Below, piece after piece: positions 27,390 through 35,781 of a DNA stretch of 64,000 nucleotides (position 1 is its first letter; each line of letters opens with the position of its first letter). The translations under genes were made by a program, and so were the position numbers. The stretch covers positions 186,001 through 250,000 of the forward strand of contig NZ_WUQJ01000006.1 in assembly GCF_011074955.1 (NCBI RefSeq), read 5' to 3'. Origin of the DNA: Marinobacter caseinilyticus. Lineage in GTDB: Bacteria; Pseudomonadota; Gammaproteobacteria; Pseudomonadales; Oleiphilaceae. The notes under the pieces were generated by a model. That model was not told the origin of the DNA. It saw nothing but the letters and a program-made list of their open reading frames with translations, and did not search any database.

Positions 27390-27508
27390 GCTGGCAAATC
27401 CCGTCAAAACTATTCTATGAGACCGTGTTCACCTATTTTTCAAGTCCATTGCCATTGTTTTTTTATGCCGTCAGCACCGGTTGCGATAGTTCTCTTCTTC
27501 TTCACAGA

Positions 27509-27524
27509 CCACAATATCCTGTTA
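27509..27524 (+). promoter_or_regulatory. NrdR box 1 of a pair upstream of nrdJa
   Basis: CCACAATATCCTGTTA keeps the core of the NrdR box (11 of 16). A -10-like TTATACT overlaps its right end. With box 2 it forms a pair offset by 31 bases, the usual three-helical-turn geometry for NrdR repression. Confidence 0.5.
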
Positions 27525-27539
27525 TACTTGCCTCAGATT

Positions 27540-27555
27540 GACCGATATATTGGGG
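27540..27555 (+). promoter_or_regulatory. NrdR box 2 of a pair upstream of nrdJa
   Basis: GACCGATATATTGGGG has the complete central ATATATTG of the NrdR box. It starts 31 bases after box 1. The paired spacing makes the two weak boxes more credible than either alone. Confidence 0.5.
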
Positions 27556-27803
27556 TTCGAGGGGTAAATGCCTGAATCTGGCAGCTCTAGCTACTCAACC
27601 CAGAGGCGCCAGGCCGGAAAGCCACAACAAGCACCCGAACCGGGCTGGAATGTGCGCTACCTACTATTTTCACTGGATGTCTTAACACCAGATGTAGTGC
27701 TCCGTCAGTCGCTGTTTCTGGCACGAATTAGTAACATTGGTATGGTGATCACGTCGCAGACGACACCATTTTTTGGCAACACTTTGAAAGACCGAGGATA
27801 GCA
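27556..27803 (+). other. Long untranslated leader of nrdJa
   Basis: No convincing gene lies between the NrdR boxes and nrdJa. A frame from 27568 to 27801 (77 codons) begins after GAGGGG and ends 2 bases before the nrdJa ATG, but its composition looks random and it has no recognisable domain. I searched for the cobalamin riboswitch core (GCCACTG with an upstream GGGAA element) because NrdJ uses B12 and did not find it. Confidence 0.4.
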
Positions 27804-29942
27804 ATGAACGCGAAGGCTCAGGCACTGACCACCACCATTCCCATGCAGGATGCGTCGCTGGATATTTGGAACAGCAAATACCAGCTTAAAACCAAAACGG
27901 GCGAGCCTGTGGATGCGACCATCGAATCCACTTACGAACGTGTTGCCACCGCGCTGTCTCAAGTAGAAGCCAAATCTGCACGTGCAAAACACCTTAAAGA
28001 TTTTGTCTGGGCACTGAAGCACGGCGCCATACCCGCCGGACGGATCATCTCCAACGCGGGTGCGGAAGCCCACAAACCGGCCACCTCCACTATCAACTGC
28101 ACGGTGTCCGGCAGCGTCAACGACTCAATGAACGACATTCTTGAGAAAAATCACGAAGCCGGCCTGACGCTCAAGGCGGGCTGCGGCATTGGTTACGAAT
28201 TTTCCACCCTGCGCCCCCGGGGTGCCTACGTAGCCGGAGCTGGCGCTACCACCTCCGGCCCGTTGTCGTTCATGGATATCTTTGACCGCATGTGCTTTAC
28301 CGTGTCCTCCGCTGGCGGTCGTCGTGGTGCTCAGATGGCAACGTTTGATGTGCATCACCCCGATGTGCTGGATTTTATTCAGGCCAAGCGTGAAGACGGT
28401 CGCCTGCGTCAGTTCAATCTGTCTCTCCTGATCACCGAAGATTTCATTGAAGCGGTTAGAGACAATGGCGACTGGGCCCTGTCGTTCCCGGTCACCAGGA
28501 AAGAGGTCGCCGAAGAGAATCTTGATCTTGCCGATGCGGGTGCCTTTGTATACCGGGACTTCCCCATTCTGGATGGCTATGTGACGAATGAGGAAGGCAA
28601 AGTCGCCTGCCGCATTTACCGAACGCTGAAGGCCCAGTTCATCTGGGACAGCATCATGACCGCCACCTATGACTACGCGGAACCCGGTTTCATCCTGATT
28701 GACAAAGTCAATCAGATGAACAACAACTGGTTCTGCGAAGACATCCGTGCCACCAACCCCTGTGGCGAGCAGCCACTACCTCCGTACGGTAGTTGTCTGC
28801 TCGGGTCGGTGAACCTGACCATGTTTGTTGAGCATCCGTTTACCGACAAGGCCAGCTTTAACTACGAAAAATACCGCAAAGTAGTGGCGATCTTCACCCG
28901 CATGCTGGACAACGTAGTGGAAATAAATGGTTTGCCTCTGGCCGAGCAGCGCCACGAAATCCAATACAAGCGTCGGCACGGCATGGGTATTCTTGGCCTC
29001 GGTTCAACTCTGGCAATGCTTCGGATGCCTTATGGGTCTGAAGAATCCGTAACGTTCACCGAAGACGTTGTGCGTGAGATGGCCGTCGAAGGCTGGCGTC
29101 AGTCTTTGGCCCTGGCCGAAGAAAAAGGCCCTGCGCCCATCATGAACGATGAGTTCGAAATCACGCCTAAAATGCTGTCCAAGTGTCCACAACTTAAGGA
29201 CGATGGGTTCAAGCCGGGTGACAAACTCAAAGGCCGCATCCTGCACGCCAAATACAGTAATTACATGCAGCGCATTGCCGAGGTGGAACCCGATCTGGTT
29301 GCTGCCCTGATGGAGCAAGGCGGTCGCTTTACCCATCACACCTCGATTGCCCCTACCGGCACCATCAGCCTGTCATTGGCCAACAATGCCAGTAATGGCA
29401 TTGAACCCAGTTTCTCTCACCACTACGCCCGGAACATTATCCGTGAGGGTCGTAAAACCAAAGAGAAAGTTGATGTATTTTCGTTCGAATTGCTGGCTTA
29501 CCGGCATATGATCAACGCTGGCGCCATGCCGTTCTCGTCGGATGAAGGCACGCGCCTGCCAGGTTATTTCACGACCTCTGACGATGTCTCGCCAGATCAA
29601 CACGTAGACATTCAGGCGGCGGCCCAGAAGTGGGTAGATTCCTCCATTTCCAAAACCGCCAATGTACCAACGGACTTCCCATATCCGGATTTCAAGAACA
29701 TCTACATGTACGCCTTCGAAAAAGGCCTGAAAGGCTGCACTACCTTCCGCTTCAATCCGGAAGCGTTCCAGGGCGTACTGGTTAAAGAAAAAGATCTGGA
29801 AAATACGCTGTATGAATTTACCCTGGATGATGGCAGCAAAGTCACGCTCAAGGGTAACGAGCAGGTCGAGTATGATGGCGAAATTCACAACGCTGCCAAC
29901 CTGTTTGACGCCTTGAAAGAAGGCACCTACGGCAAGTATTAA
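27804..29942 (+). CDS. nrdJa: Adenosylcobalamin-dependent ribonucleotide reductase, catalytic part NrdJa
   Basis: A 712-residue class II reductase that makes deoxyribonucleotides with a cobalamin radical and no oxygen requirement. The catalytic loop ATNPCGEQPLPPYGSCLLGS (Cys at about 320) holds the N-x-C-x-E triad, TINCTVSGSVNDSMNDI gives the first redox Cys (near residue 96), and SIAPTGTISLSLANNASNGI (about 513-532) is the PTGTxS substrate loop. The C-terminal KGCTTFRFNPEAFQ holds the second Cys region. The C-terminal swinging-Cys tail is not here but in the next gene, as in the split NrdJa/NrdJb of Pseudomonas aeruginosa. An AGGATAG site precedes the ATG. Confidence 0.93.
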   Translation: MNAKAQALTTTIPMQDASLDIWNSKYQLKTKTGEPVDATIESTYERVATALSQVEAKSARAKHLKDFVWALKHGAIPAGRIISNAGAEAHKPATSTINCTVSGSVNDSMNDILEKNHEAGLTLKAGCGIGYEFSTLRPRGAYVAGAGATTSGPLSFMDIFDRMCFTVSSAGGRRGAQMATFDVHHPDVLDFIQAKREDGRLRQFNLSLLITEDFIEAVRDNGDWALSFPVTRKEVAEENLDLADAGAFVYRDFPILDGYVTNEEGKVACRIYRTLKAQFIWDSIMTATYDYAEPGFILIDKVNQMNNNWFCEDIRATNPCGEQPLPPYGSCLLGSVNLTMFVEHPFTDKASFNYEKYRKVVAIFTRMLDNVVEINGLPLAEQRHEIQYKRRHGMGILGLGSTLAMLRMPYGSEESVTFTEDVVREMAVEGWRQSLALAEEKGPAPIMNDEFEITPKMLSKCPQLKDDGFKPGDKLKGRILHAKYSNYMQRIAEVEPDLVAALMEQGGRFTHHTSIAPTGTISLSLANNASNGIEPSFSHHYARNIIREGRKTKEKVDVFSFELLAYRHMINAGAMPFSSDEGTRLPGYFTTSDDVSPDQHVDIQAAAQKWVDSSISKTANVPTDFPYPDFKNIYMYAFEKGLKGCTTFRFNPEAFQGVLVKEKDLENTLYEFTLDDGSKVTLKGNEQVEYDGEIHNAANLFDALKEGTYGKY

Positions 29943-29970
29943 TCCGGAACACCGACTCAGGACAACGAAC

Positions 29971-30666
29971 ATGACCGTTAAAATCAGTAATAAAATCGTC
30001 GGCTACCGGGTCACCAAAGCCGATAGCGCCAGCGAAAAACCAGCCGAAGCAGTCGCTAGCCTGCCCAAGCCGATACAAATGAACGAGTACATTGAACGAC
30101 CGGACTTCTTGCTGGGCACCACCTACAAGATCAAGCCGCCGGTCGCCGAGCACGCGATGTACATTACCATCAATGACATCTTGCTTAACGAAGACACGGA
30201 CCACGAGAGTCGCCAGCCGTATGAGGTGTTCATCAATTCCAAGTCGATGGAGCACTTCCAGTGGGTTATCGCGCTCACCCGTGTTATTTCAGCGGTATTC
30301 CGCAAAGGCGGTGATGTCACCTTCCTGGTGGAAGAACTGCGTTCGGTTTACGATCCCAATGGCGGGTATTTCAAGAAAGGCGGTGTCTTTATGCCGTCTC
30401 TGGTGGCAGAAATCGGCGCCGTGATCGAGAAACACCTCAAAGCCATCGGCCTGATCGAAAGCGAAGAGATGAGCGACGTGACCAAACGCATCCTGGCTGA
30501 AAAACGTGCTGAGTTCGAAGCCAGCAAAGCCGCTGCGACCAACGACGACACCGGTAGTGACTACCCTGCCAATTCCACTATGTGTGGAAAATGCAGCACC
30601 AAGGCCGTTATCGTGATGGATGGGTGTGCGACCTGCCTTTCCTGCGGCGACAGTAAGTGTGGTTAA
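29971..30666 (+). CDS. nrdJb: Class II ribonucleotide reductase C-terminal subunit NrdJb
   Basis: A 231-residue protein supplying the C-terminal part of the split class II enzyme. The body (PPVAEHAMYITINDILLNED, about residues 52-71, and YDPNGGYFKKGGVFMPSLVA) belongs to the TSCPD-type domain at the end of NrdJ/NrdZ. The tail MCGKCSTKAVIVMDGCATCL ends in SCGDSKCG, with six Cys in CxxC pairs that can re-reduce the active site. It lies 28 bases after nrdJa and ends in a strong terminator, so the two form a two-gene operon. Confidence 0.9.
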   Translation: MTVKISNKIVGYRVTKADSASEKPAEAVASLPKPIQMNEYIERPDFLLGTTYKIKPPVAEHAMYITINDILLNEDTDHESRQPYEVFINSKSMEHFQWVIALTRVISAVFRKGGDVTFLVEELRSVYDPNGGYFKKGGVFMPSLVAEIGAVIEKHLKAIGLIESEEMSDVTKRILAEKRAEFEASKAAATNDDTGSDYPANSTMCGKCSTKAVIVMDGCATCLSCGDSKCG

Positions 30667-30696
30667 ACGTCTGAGCTGACGCAGACAATCAAAGCA

Positions 30697-30727
30697 AAAA
30701 GGGTGAGCCAAGGGGCTCACCCTTTTT
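30697..30727 (+). terminator. Intrinsic terminator of nrdJab
   Basis: AAAAAGGGTGAGCC-aag-GGGCTCACCCTTTTT: a 9-10-bp stem flanked by A and T runs, about 30 bases after the nrdJb stop. Symmetric, so it could work in both directions. Confidence 0.92.
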
Positions 30728-30814
30728 CGTTGCGATCAAAACATCCGCTCAGCCCGCTGAGCGTCGCAGCGTGAACACTTTGCACGAATTAAGGCTAATC
30801 CCTGGTATCCAGGC

Positions 30815-30834
30815 TATTAGCGCGATAAATTAAT
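30815..30834 (+). promoter_or_regulatory. Candidate OhrR operator upstream of ohrR
   Basis: TATTAGCGCGATAAATTAAT shares TTAGCGCG followed by an AT-rich stretch with the reverse complement of 31472-31492, upstream of ohr. Shared motifs before ohrR and ohr are expected if OhrR represses both; this assignment is inference from the repeat alone. Confidence 0.35.
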
Positions 30835-30867
30835 GCCCCGGCGCTTTTATGGCAGTGGAGTATTTGA

Positions 30868-31317
30868 ATGGCCAACCAAGATAACTGTTCTGACCTGTTG
30901 CTCGACAACCAACTGTGTTTTGCCCTGTATTCCACCTCGTTGTTGATGACCAAGGTCTACAAACCACTGCTGAAAGACCTGGGACTGACCTACCCTCAAT
31001 ACCTCGCCATGCTGGTGCTGTGGGAACAGGACGGCCTCACCGTCGGTACTATCAGCGCGCGCCTGCTCACCGATCCGGGCTCGGTGACGCCCCTACTTAA
31101 ACGATTGGAGGCGGACGGCCTGATCCGTCGAACGCGAAACAGGTCTGACGAACGAATTGTTCAACTGTTTTTAACCGACAAGGGCTCATCCCTGCGTGAA
31201 AAAGCCAAGCAGATTCCGAGCTGCGTGGCGGGCGCCACCGAGCAGTCCATTGATCAACTGACCGCCCTGAAAGATCAGCTTGTGCGCCTGCGCGACAGTC
31301 TGAAAAACGCCGTCTGA
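30868..31317 (+). CDS. ohrR: Organic hydroperoxide-sensing MarR-family repressor OhrR
   Basis: A 149-residue winged-helix repressor of the OhrR branch. The N-terminal LLLDNQLCFALYSTSLLMTK carries the conserved reactive Cys (about residue 18) that organic peroxides oxidise, and LTYPQYLAMLVLWEQDGLTV is the family mark. The recognition helix region is LLTDPGSVTPLLKRLEADGL and the wing is RTRNRSDERIVQLFLTDKG. It should repress ohr, 300 bases downstream on the same strand, and perhaps itself. Confidence 0.92.
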   Translation: MANQDNCSDLLLDNQLCFALYSTSLLMTKVYKPLLKDLGLTYPQYLAMLVLWEQDGLTVGTISARLLTDPGSVTPLLKRLEADGLIRRTRNRSDERIVQLFLTDKGSSLREKAKQIPSCVAGATEQSIDQLTALKDQLVRLRDSLKNAV

Positions 31318-31471
31318 GGCGTTATTGACCCGCGGCGGCTGAACTTAGGTCCGCCACCACTGGCACCCGTGCTATTCATCGCACAACGAGTACCACCAAT
31401 AACCTTAATAACACCAATCACCTTAAAACCCCTCAGCTCGTATGGCCGAACCGGTCACAACATCATTTTAG

Positions 31472-31492
31472 AATATTATATTGCGCGCTAAC
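31472..31492 (+). promoter_or_regulatory. Candidate OhrR operator upstream of ohr
   Basis: The stretch 31472-31492 contains TTGCGCGCTAAC; its reverse complement GTTAGCGCGCAA followed by TATAAT resembles the site before ohrR. It lies about 125 bases before ohr, where a promoter would be expected. A 7-bp hairpin (GATCGGC ... GCCGATC, 31545-31575) lies further down in the leader. Confidence 0.35.
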
Positions 31493-31615
31493 CTTTTGTG
31501 CGTTAATCTTGTAGCCGTAACACGCAAACCCATGACTTAGTGCGGATCGGCTGGTAGAAAAAGGCCCTGCCGATCTTTACCCTAAGTCCGACTCAGACTC
31601 ACTGGAGAACCCGAT

Positions 31616-32044
31616 ATGTCTTTAGAAAAAGTCGTTTATCGCGCTTATGCGGAAGCAACCGGAGGTCGGGACGGCCGCGCAATTTCATCCGACGGCATTT
31701 TAGACGTTGCCCTTACCACACCAAAGGACATGGGCGGAGCTGGAGGCAAGGGCACCAACCCTGAGCAATTATTCGCCGCGGGCTACTCGGCTTGCTTCCT
31801 GGGCGCAATGAAATTTGTGGGTGGCCGTGACCAGCATAAAATTCCAACCGATACCGCCATCGAAGGTGCAGTAGGCATAGGGCCGATTACCAACGGCTTC
31901 GGTATTGAAGTGGAGTTAAAAATCAGCCTGCCAGGCATGGATCGTAAGGAAGCTCAGGAACTGATCAAGAAAGCCCACCAGGTATGCCCTTATTCGAACG
32001 CCACCCGTGGCAACATAGACGTGACGCTGTCGTTGCAAGACTGA
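31616..32044 (+). CDS. ohr: Organic hydroperoxide resistance protein Ohr
   Basis: A 142-residue OsmC-superfamily peroxidase that reduces organic hydroperoxides through two Cys, using lipoylated proteins. The first Cys is in [20 protein letters not shown] (Cys at about residue 60), the second in [17 protein letters not shown] (Cys at about 123); [20 protein letters not shown] is the Ohr signature. Length and order fit exactly. Downstream of ohrR, it should be induced by organic peroxides. Confidence 0.95.
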   Translation: MSLEKVVYRAYAEATGGRDGRAISSDGILDVALTTPKDMGGAGGKGTNPEQLFAAGYSACFLGAMKFVGGRDQHKIPTDTAIEGAVGIGPITNGFGIEVELKISLPGMDRKEAQELIKKAHQVCPYSNATRGNIDVTLSLQD

Positions 32045-32058
32045 TCTAAGCGCGTCAC

Positions 32059-32089
32059 AAAAAAGGCGAGCCACCGGCTCGCCTTTTTT
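32059..32089. terminator. Bidirectional intrinsic terminator (ohr and metallo-hydrolase gene)
   Basis: AAAAAAGGCGAGCC-acc-GGCTCGCCTTTTTT: an 8-bp GC stem with A and T tracts on both sides, between converging genes. Confidence 0.93.
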
Positions 32090-32101
32090 AATCCCGGGCG
32101 T

Positions 32102-33079
32102 TCAACAGCCCTTGGTGCAGCGGCCATCCCGGTCAAACGACATAGTGATGCCACTCAAAGGGACGTGCACCGGAACCTGGCTTGCCTTGATAAACACGTC
32201 GGTTCGGGTATCCGGTATCACCTTGCCATCCTTGGTCGCCACTTCATTGGCATGTGAGGCGATCACCGCGTTGGGTTGCACCAGGTCATTGACGACATAC
32301 GCCGCTTCCCTTGGCCCGGTCGTGTAAGTGTCGCCGATATTCATCACCGCCAGCCCGGTATCGTAATAATCGTTTACCACGAGTTTTTGCTCCGCGGTGA
32401 TACCGGTATCACCGGAAAGATACACCACCAAGCCATTGCTGAAGGTCAAAACATAGCCTGTCGGTGGTCCCACAGAAGCGCTCAACCCTGACTGCGCTAA
32501 TAATTCGGACAGCGGCCCCTCGATCATACCCGGCGCAACGCCATTGCTGTGGACTGCGGGCACCGTAGTGATACCGACGCCACCGACGGTCTGCATGGCA
32601 CCGAAGCGCACCAACACGGAATTGGCCGGATCGCCACCGGCAGCCTTCAACTTGGTGGCAAAAAAGCTCGGCATATCACTGCCGGTCACGATTTTGGCGC
32701 CTTTACTCACCGCAATGTTTACTGAGTTGGAATTGGGCAGCGCGTTCACGGATGTATCCGCAGTGGCACAAGACCCAGCATTGGCCGCCGGAATATGGCG
32801 GTCGCCAATGTGGTCACCGTGCACGTGGGACACCAGTACGACATCGATATCACCCAGCCTGGGGTCTTCCGGGCCGGCAACCGTGCGACCGGCATCATAA
32901 AGAATACGCGTGCCGTTCGGGTCTTCGAACACCAGCGCCCTATCCCGGGAACAGAACTCACCGTCTTGCCCACCCAGCGGCGTCACTGTAACCTGGTCGT
33001 GTTCCGCCGCGGCGGCCATCCCTGACAGGCAGCCGGCCACAAGCACGGCTGATAGCAATAACCCTTTTGACTGAGCCAT
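32102..33079 (-). CDS. Secreted MBL-fold metal-dependent hydrolase
   Basis: A 325-residue metallo-beta-lactamase-fold protein with an export signal (MAQSKGLLLSAVLVAGCLSG, cut after AAA). Zinc motif VLVSHVHGDHIGDRH (HxHxDH, about residues 83-88), a further His in VPAVHSNGV, Asp in YLSGDTGIT and His in VIASHANEV complete the metal site. This pattern is that of UlaG/PhnP-like hydrolases; substrate unknown. GGAGGA lies 6 bases before the ATG. The gene is monocistronic. Confidence 0.85.
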   Translation of the reverse strand: MAQSKGLLLSAVLVAGCLSGMAAAAEHDQVTVTPLGGQDGEFCSRDRALVFEDPNGTRILYDAGRTVAGPEDPRLGDIDVVLVSHVHGDHIGDRHIPAANAGSCATADTSVNALPNSNSVNIAVSKGAKIVTGSDMPSFFATKLKAAGGDPANSVLVRFGAMQTVGGVGITTVPAVHSNGVAPGMIEGPLSELLAQSGLSASVGPPTGYVLTFSNGLVVYLSGDTGITAEQKLVVNDYYDTGLAVMNIGDTYTTGPREAAYVVNDLVQPNAVIASHANEVATKDGKVIPDTRTDVFIKASQVPVHVPLSGITMSFDRDGRCTKGC

Positions 33080-33294
33080 ACGTCCTCCTTTTTTGTCTGT
33101 TAAGACTCTATTGTACGACTACAATAAAAAATTGATCAGCTGAGACGCAATCATCTTCATGCCAGGCGCCTGTCCGGGCATTGAAAACCAGACTGTTTCA
33201 GTGGAATCTAGCCATCCAGAGCGTGTTAACGAGTGTTCGAGGACGACGGCATCGCTCCGTCATGCACGCCCCAACTACCGCCAACATGATGTTG

Positions 33295-34152
33295 TCAGTC
33301 TGCCAGTTGCCACTCACGATAGGTTTGCAACCGATTCACCCAACCGGGAAGCCACTGATTTCGCTCTATGGGTCGCGCTGCGTTCTCCGCCCGGCGAGTC
33401 AGTACTGCAATCGCAGCAGATTGAAAGCGCTGTAGCGGATTACCAGCACGGATATCCGGCATCGTCAGCAACACTTGCAACAACCCCCAACCCTGCCCCT
33501 TGTAGGTTTCCGTAGCGGCGATGCCTTCGCCTTTAAAATTCACATAATCAATCATCGCATAGACGCCACCCGGCGTTGTACTCAATGCGATTAACTCACG
33601 TTCAACCACATCCTGCTTCCCTCTGGGCGCGGCCTGTATGACGCGGGCCAGCGATGACTGAGCACGAGCAAACATAAATTCGGCCTGAACAGCCTGAGTA
33701 TTGGCCAGGAATTGGCGCAGAGAATCAACCCGCCGGTTGTTGCCCAGGGCCATGAACCAGTCACGGTCGGGCCATGGGGCATCGAAGGGCTCCAGGGTGT
33801 CCAGCCATGGCGGTATGGCCATGGTCCGGGCTCGCATGAACGCGATCAGGGCGGGGAAGCTTTCCACATACGGCCCGTCGGCTCCCTCGGGATACCAGAT
33901 AAAATGGCCAATACCCAGCGACGGAAACGCCTCACCCCGATTCCAGTGCACCAGGCACTCCTGATTACCCCCACATTCGTTCTGAAAGATCCGCTGTCCA
34001 ACCCAGGCCAGTTGGGTTTCGGTTAAATCCAGTTCGATTGCAGACTTTGTCTCCGAGGCCGTCGCCACCAGTGCCAACAGTCCGAACACCATAATGAATA
34101 GCCGACCCATCAAGGAATAGAGGCCCACGTGACCCGCAATTGATTTAGCCAA
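33295..34152 (-). CDS. Uncharacterised exported protein, possibly lysozyme-like
   Basis: About 285 residues. An N-terminal hydrophobic segment (MGRLFIMVFGLLALVATASE) looks like a signal peptide. The segment IFQNECGGNQECLVHWNRGE, then FPSLGIGHFIWYPEG, has the Glu...GIGH layout seen in some lysozyme-like muramidases, but I cannot assign a family with confidence. The frame is open to 34203; the TTG at 34152, preceded by AGGAG, is chosen tentatively, and GTG 34128 or ATG 34110 also keep the signal. It has no clear operon partner. Confidence 0.6.
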   Translation of the reverse strand: MAKSIAGHVGLYSLMGRLFIMVFGLLALVATASETKSAIELDLTETQLAWVGQRIFQNECGGNQECLVHWNRGEAFPSLGIGHFIWYPEGADGPYVESFPALIAFMRARTMAIPPWLDTLEPFDAPWPDRDWFMALGNNRRVDSLRQFLANTQAVQAEFMFARAQSSLARVIQAAPRGKQDVVERELIALSTTPGGVYAMIDYVNFKGEGIAATETYKGQGWGLLQVLLTMPDIRAGNPLQRFQSAAIAVLTRRAENAARPIERNQWLPGWVNRLQTYREWQLAD

Positions 34153-34309
34153 CAGTTTTTCGCTCCTCGAGTCAGTCCGTACACAGTCCGGGCGACCAAT
34201 CAATGCCGACGCACGAATTATCTCACGGACACAGGCGATACCCGTTTATTATGGGTGCAGTTCACACCTTGTATAAACCGAGCTGCATCCAGCAGCATAG
34301 AGTCTCACC

Positions 34310-34759
34310 ATGACCATAGTACTTAAAGACATCAGCCTGAAAAACTTCAGTGATGTGGGCCGTCTTGCTGTCAGCGATGACCAGACAAAATACGTTGCCA
34401 GTAACTTCTATTCCATTTCAGAAGCCCAGTTCAGTGATGCCTTTCGACCAAGAGCTGTTTATTGGGGTGATACCCCGGTGGGGTTTGTAATGTATGCGCT
34501 GGTTCAGCGTCTCCAAAGCCCGGATGAGTGCGACATCTTCCGTTTTATGATCGACCAGAACTATCAGGGGCGAGGCCTTGGCCGAAAGGCCATGGAGCTG
34601 GTTTTGGGGGAAATCAAAGCCATGGATGCGGTGGCCCGAATCACCATTTGCTACGTGGCAAGCAACACAACGGCCAGAGATTTTTACGGCAGTTTTGGTT
34701 TTGTGGAACTGGAACAGAAAAACCCCGGCGGAGAAGTCGTCGCGGAAATCAGACTGTAA
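34310..34759 (+). CDS. GNAT family N-acetyltransferase
   Basis: A 149-residue acetyltransferase. The acetyl-CoA site is IDQNYQGRGLGRKAMELVLG (Q/RxxGxG/A, about residues 82-101), followed by ICYVASNTTARDFYGSFGFV (motif B). The opening LKDISLKNFSDVGRLAVSDD and the VASNFYSISEAQF segment resemble the diamine/spermidine acetyltransferase (BltD/PaiA-type) group, so a polyamine-like substrate is possible, not shown. Confidence 0.85.
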   Translation: MTIVLKDISLKNFSDVGRLAVSDDQTKYVASNFYSISEAQFSDAFRPRAVYWGDTPVGFVMYALVQRLQSPDECDIFRFMIDQNYQGRGLGRKAMELVLGEIKAMDAVARITICYVASNTTARDFYGSFGFVELEQKNPGGEVVAEIRL

Positions 34760-34815
34760 CCCACGGCCCCGCCTGAACAGGCCCGGGGTGACCCTGGCCA
34801 ACGACTGGCGACTGG

Positions 34816-35781
34816 TCAGATCAAGCCCGATTTGATCATGTCAAAAGTGTCCAGCACCCGCGCCACAAACTGATCCTTGGGGCGAAAACTATTCTGGGTA
34901 TTTAATGCAACATCGCGCTGCAAATGGTCCAACAGCTTATTCAGGCGGCGACGATGCAACCCGGTAGCGGCCTGGACCGGATCGGTTATGACGCCGGACA
35001 ACGCTGCAAAGGCCGCCAATGACGCCATCACCGCCAGCATAACCCCGGCCGTGGTTGCCAGCGACGGCTCCGGCGGAAACCAGCGGTAGTAAAAACGCCC
35101 CAGTGTCTCGCCGAAGATAAACTCCCGGGCCGCCATCATTTGCGCGAGCATTGATGCGAGCACCACCCCAAGGCCGATCCCCCCGGGCGTAAACTTCTGG
35201 AACGCAAAAGCACCCAGTACGGTACAGGACAGACTGTTCGTTATGTCGGCCGAGGCCGTCCGGGTTACCCGGTACTGACTCAACGCATCCTCAACCAACG
35301 GCGCCACCAATTTACTGAACCTCCGATGATCAGGCAGTGCGCTGGCATGGCTCTCGTAGACCGCCTCCAGATCCTCGACCAGGTACTGTTCCAGCACGTT
35401 GGCCGATGGCTGCCCATGGTTCAACAAGTCGATCAGAATCTGGTCCGAGATATACCGCTGAACCTGCGTGGTGAACCCGGCCGGAACATGGTCGACCAGC
35501 CGATGGAGCCATTTCAGTCCCGAGCGGCGGCGTACCAGGACTTTCACGATGAACGCCAGCGCATACACAGGAGCCCACAGCAAATTGAACGGGGCCCTCA
35601 GCATGTCCCAACCAAACGCCTGCCGATTGGTCGCCAAAGCGCCAGGGTAATGGAAGTGACGATCAATAAACGCCGGCACCCTCTCCCGGCAGTCGTCAAA
35701 ATAACGCTGGGTAGCATGGCGAACCGCCTCTTCGATCTCGTCAGCGGTGGCGCCGGGTTGAGGGGGTGTTGTCGTTGCCAT
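34816..35781 (-). CDS. Uncharacterised membrane protein (DUF6635-like)
   Basis: About 321 residues with hydrophobic segments near residues 65-80, 200-215 and 243-265. The N-terminal part HATQRYFDDCRERVPAFIDR (about residues 22-41) and the HFHYPGALATNRQAFGWDML stretch suggest the DUF6635 group, from memory only. Start ATG 35781 is preferred over 35832, whose leader is Pro-rich and overlaps an inverted repeat (35805-35836). The function is unknown. Confidence 0.7.
   Translation of the reverse strand: MATTTPPQPGATADEIEEAVRHATQRYFDDCRERVPAFIDRHFHYPGALATNRQAFGWDMLRAPFNLLWAPVYALAFIVKVLVRRRSGLKWLHRLVDHVPAGFTTQVQRYISDQILIDLLNHGQPSANVLEQYLVEDLEAVYESHASALPDHRRFSKLVAPLVEDALSQYRVTRTASADITNSLSCTVLGAFAFQKFTPGGIGLGVVLASMLAQMMAAREFIFGETLGRFYYRWFPPEPSLATTAGVMLAVMASLAAFAALSGVITDPVQAATGLHRRRLNKLLDHLQRDVALNTQNSFRPKDQFVARVLDTFDMIKSGLI

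Noticed and set aside
27568..27801. 77-codon ORF ending just before nrdJa
   Set aside because: Composition looks random, there is no domain, and it overlaps the long leader.
27556..27803. Cobalamin riboswitch before nrdJa
   Set aside because: The enzyme uses B12, so I looked for the conserved GCCACTG core and the GGGAA..GGTG..AATCC element; neither is present in order.
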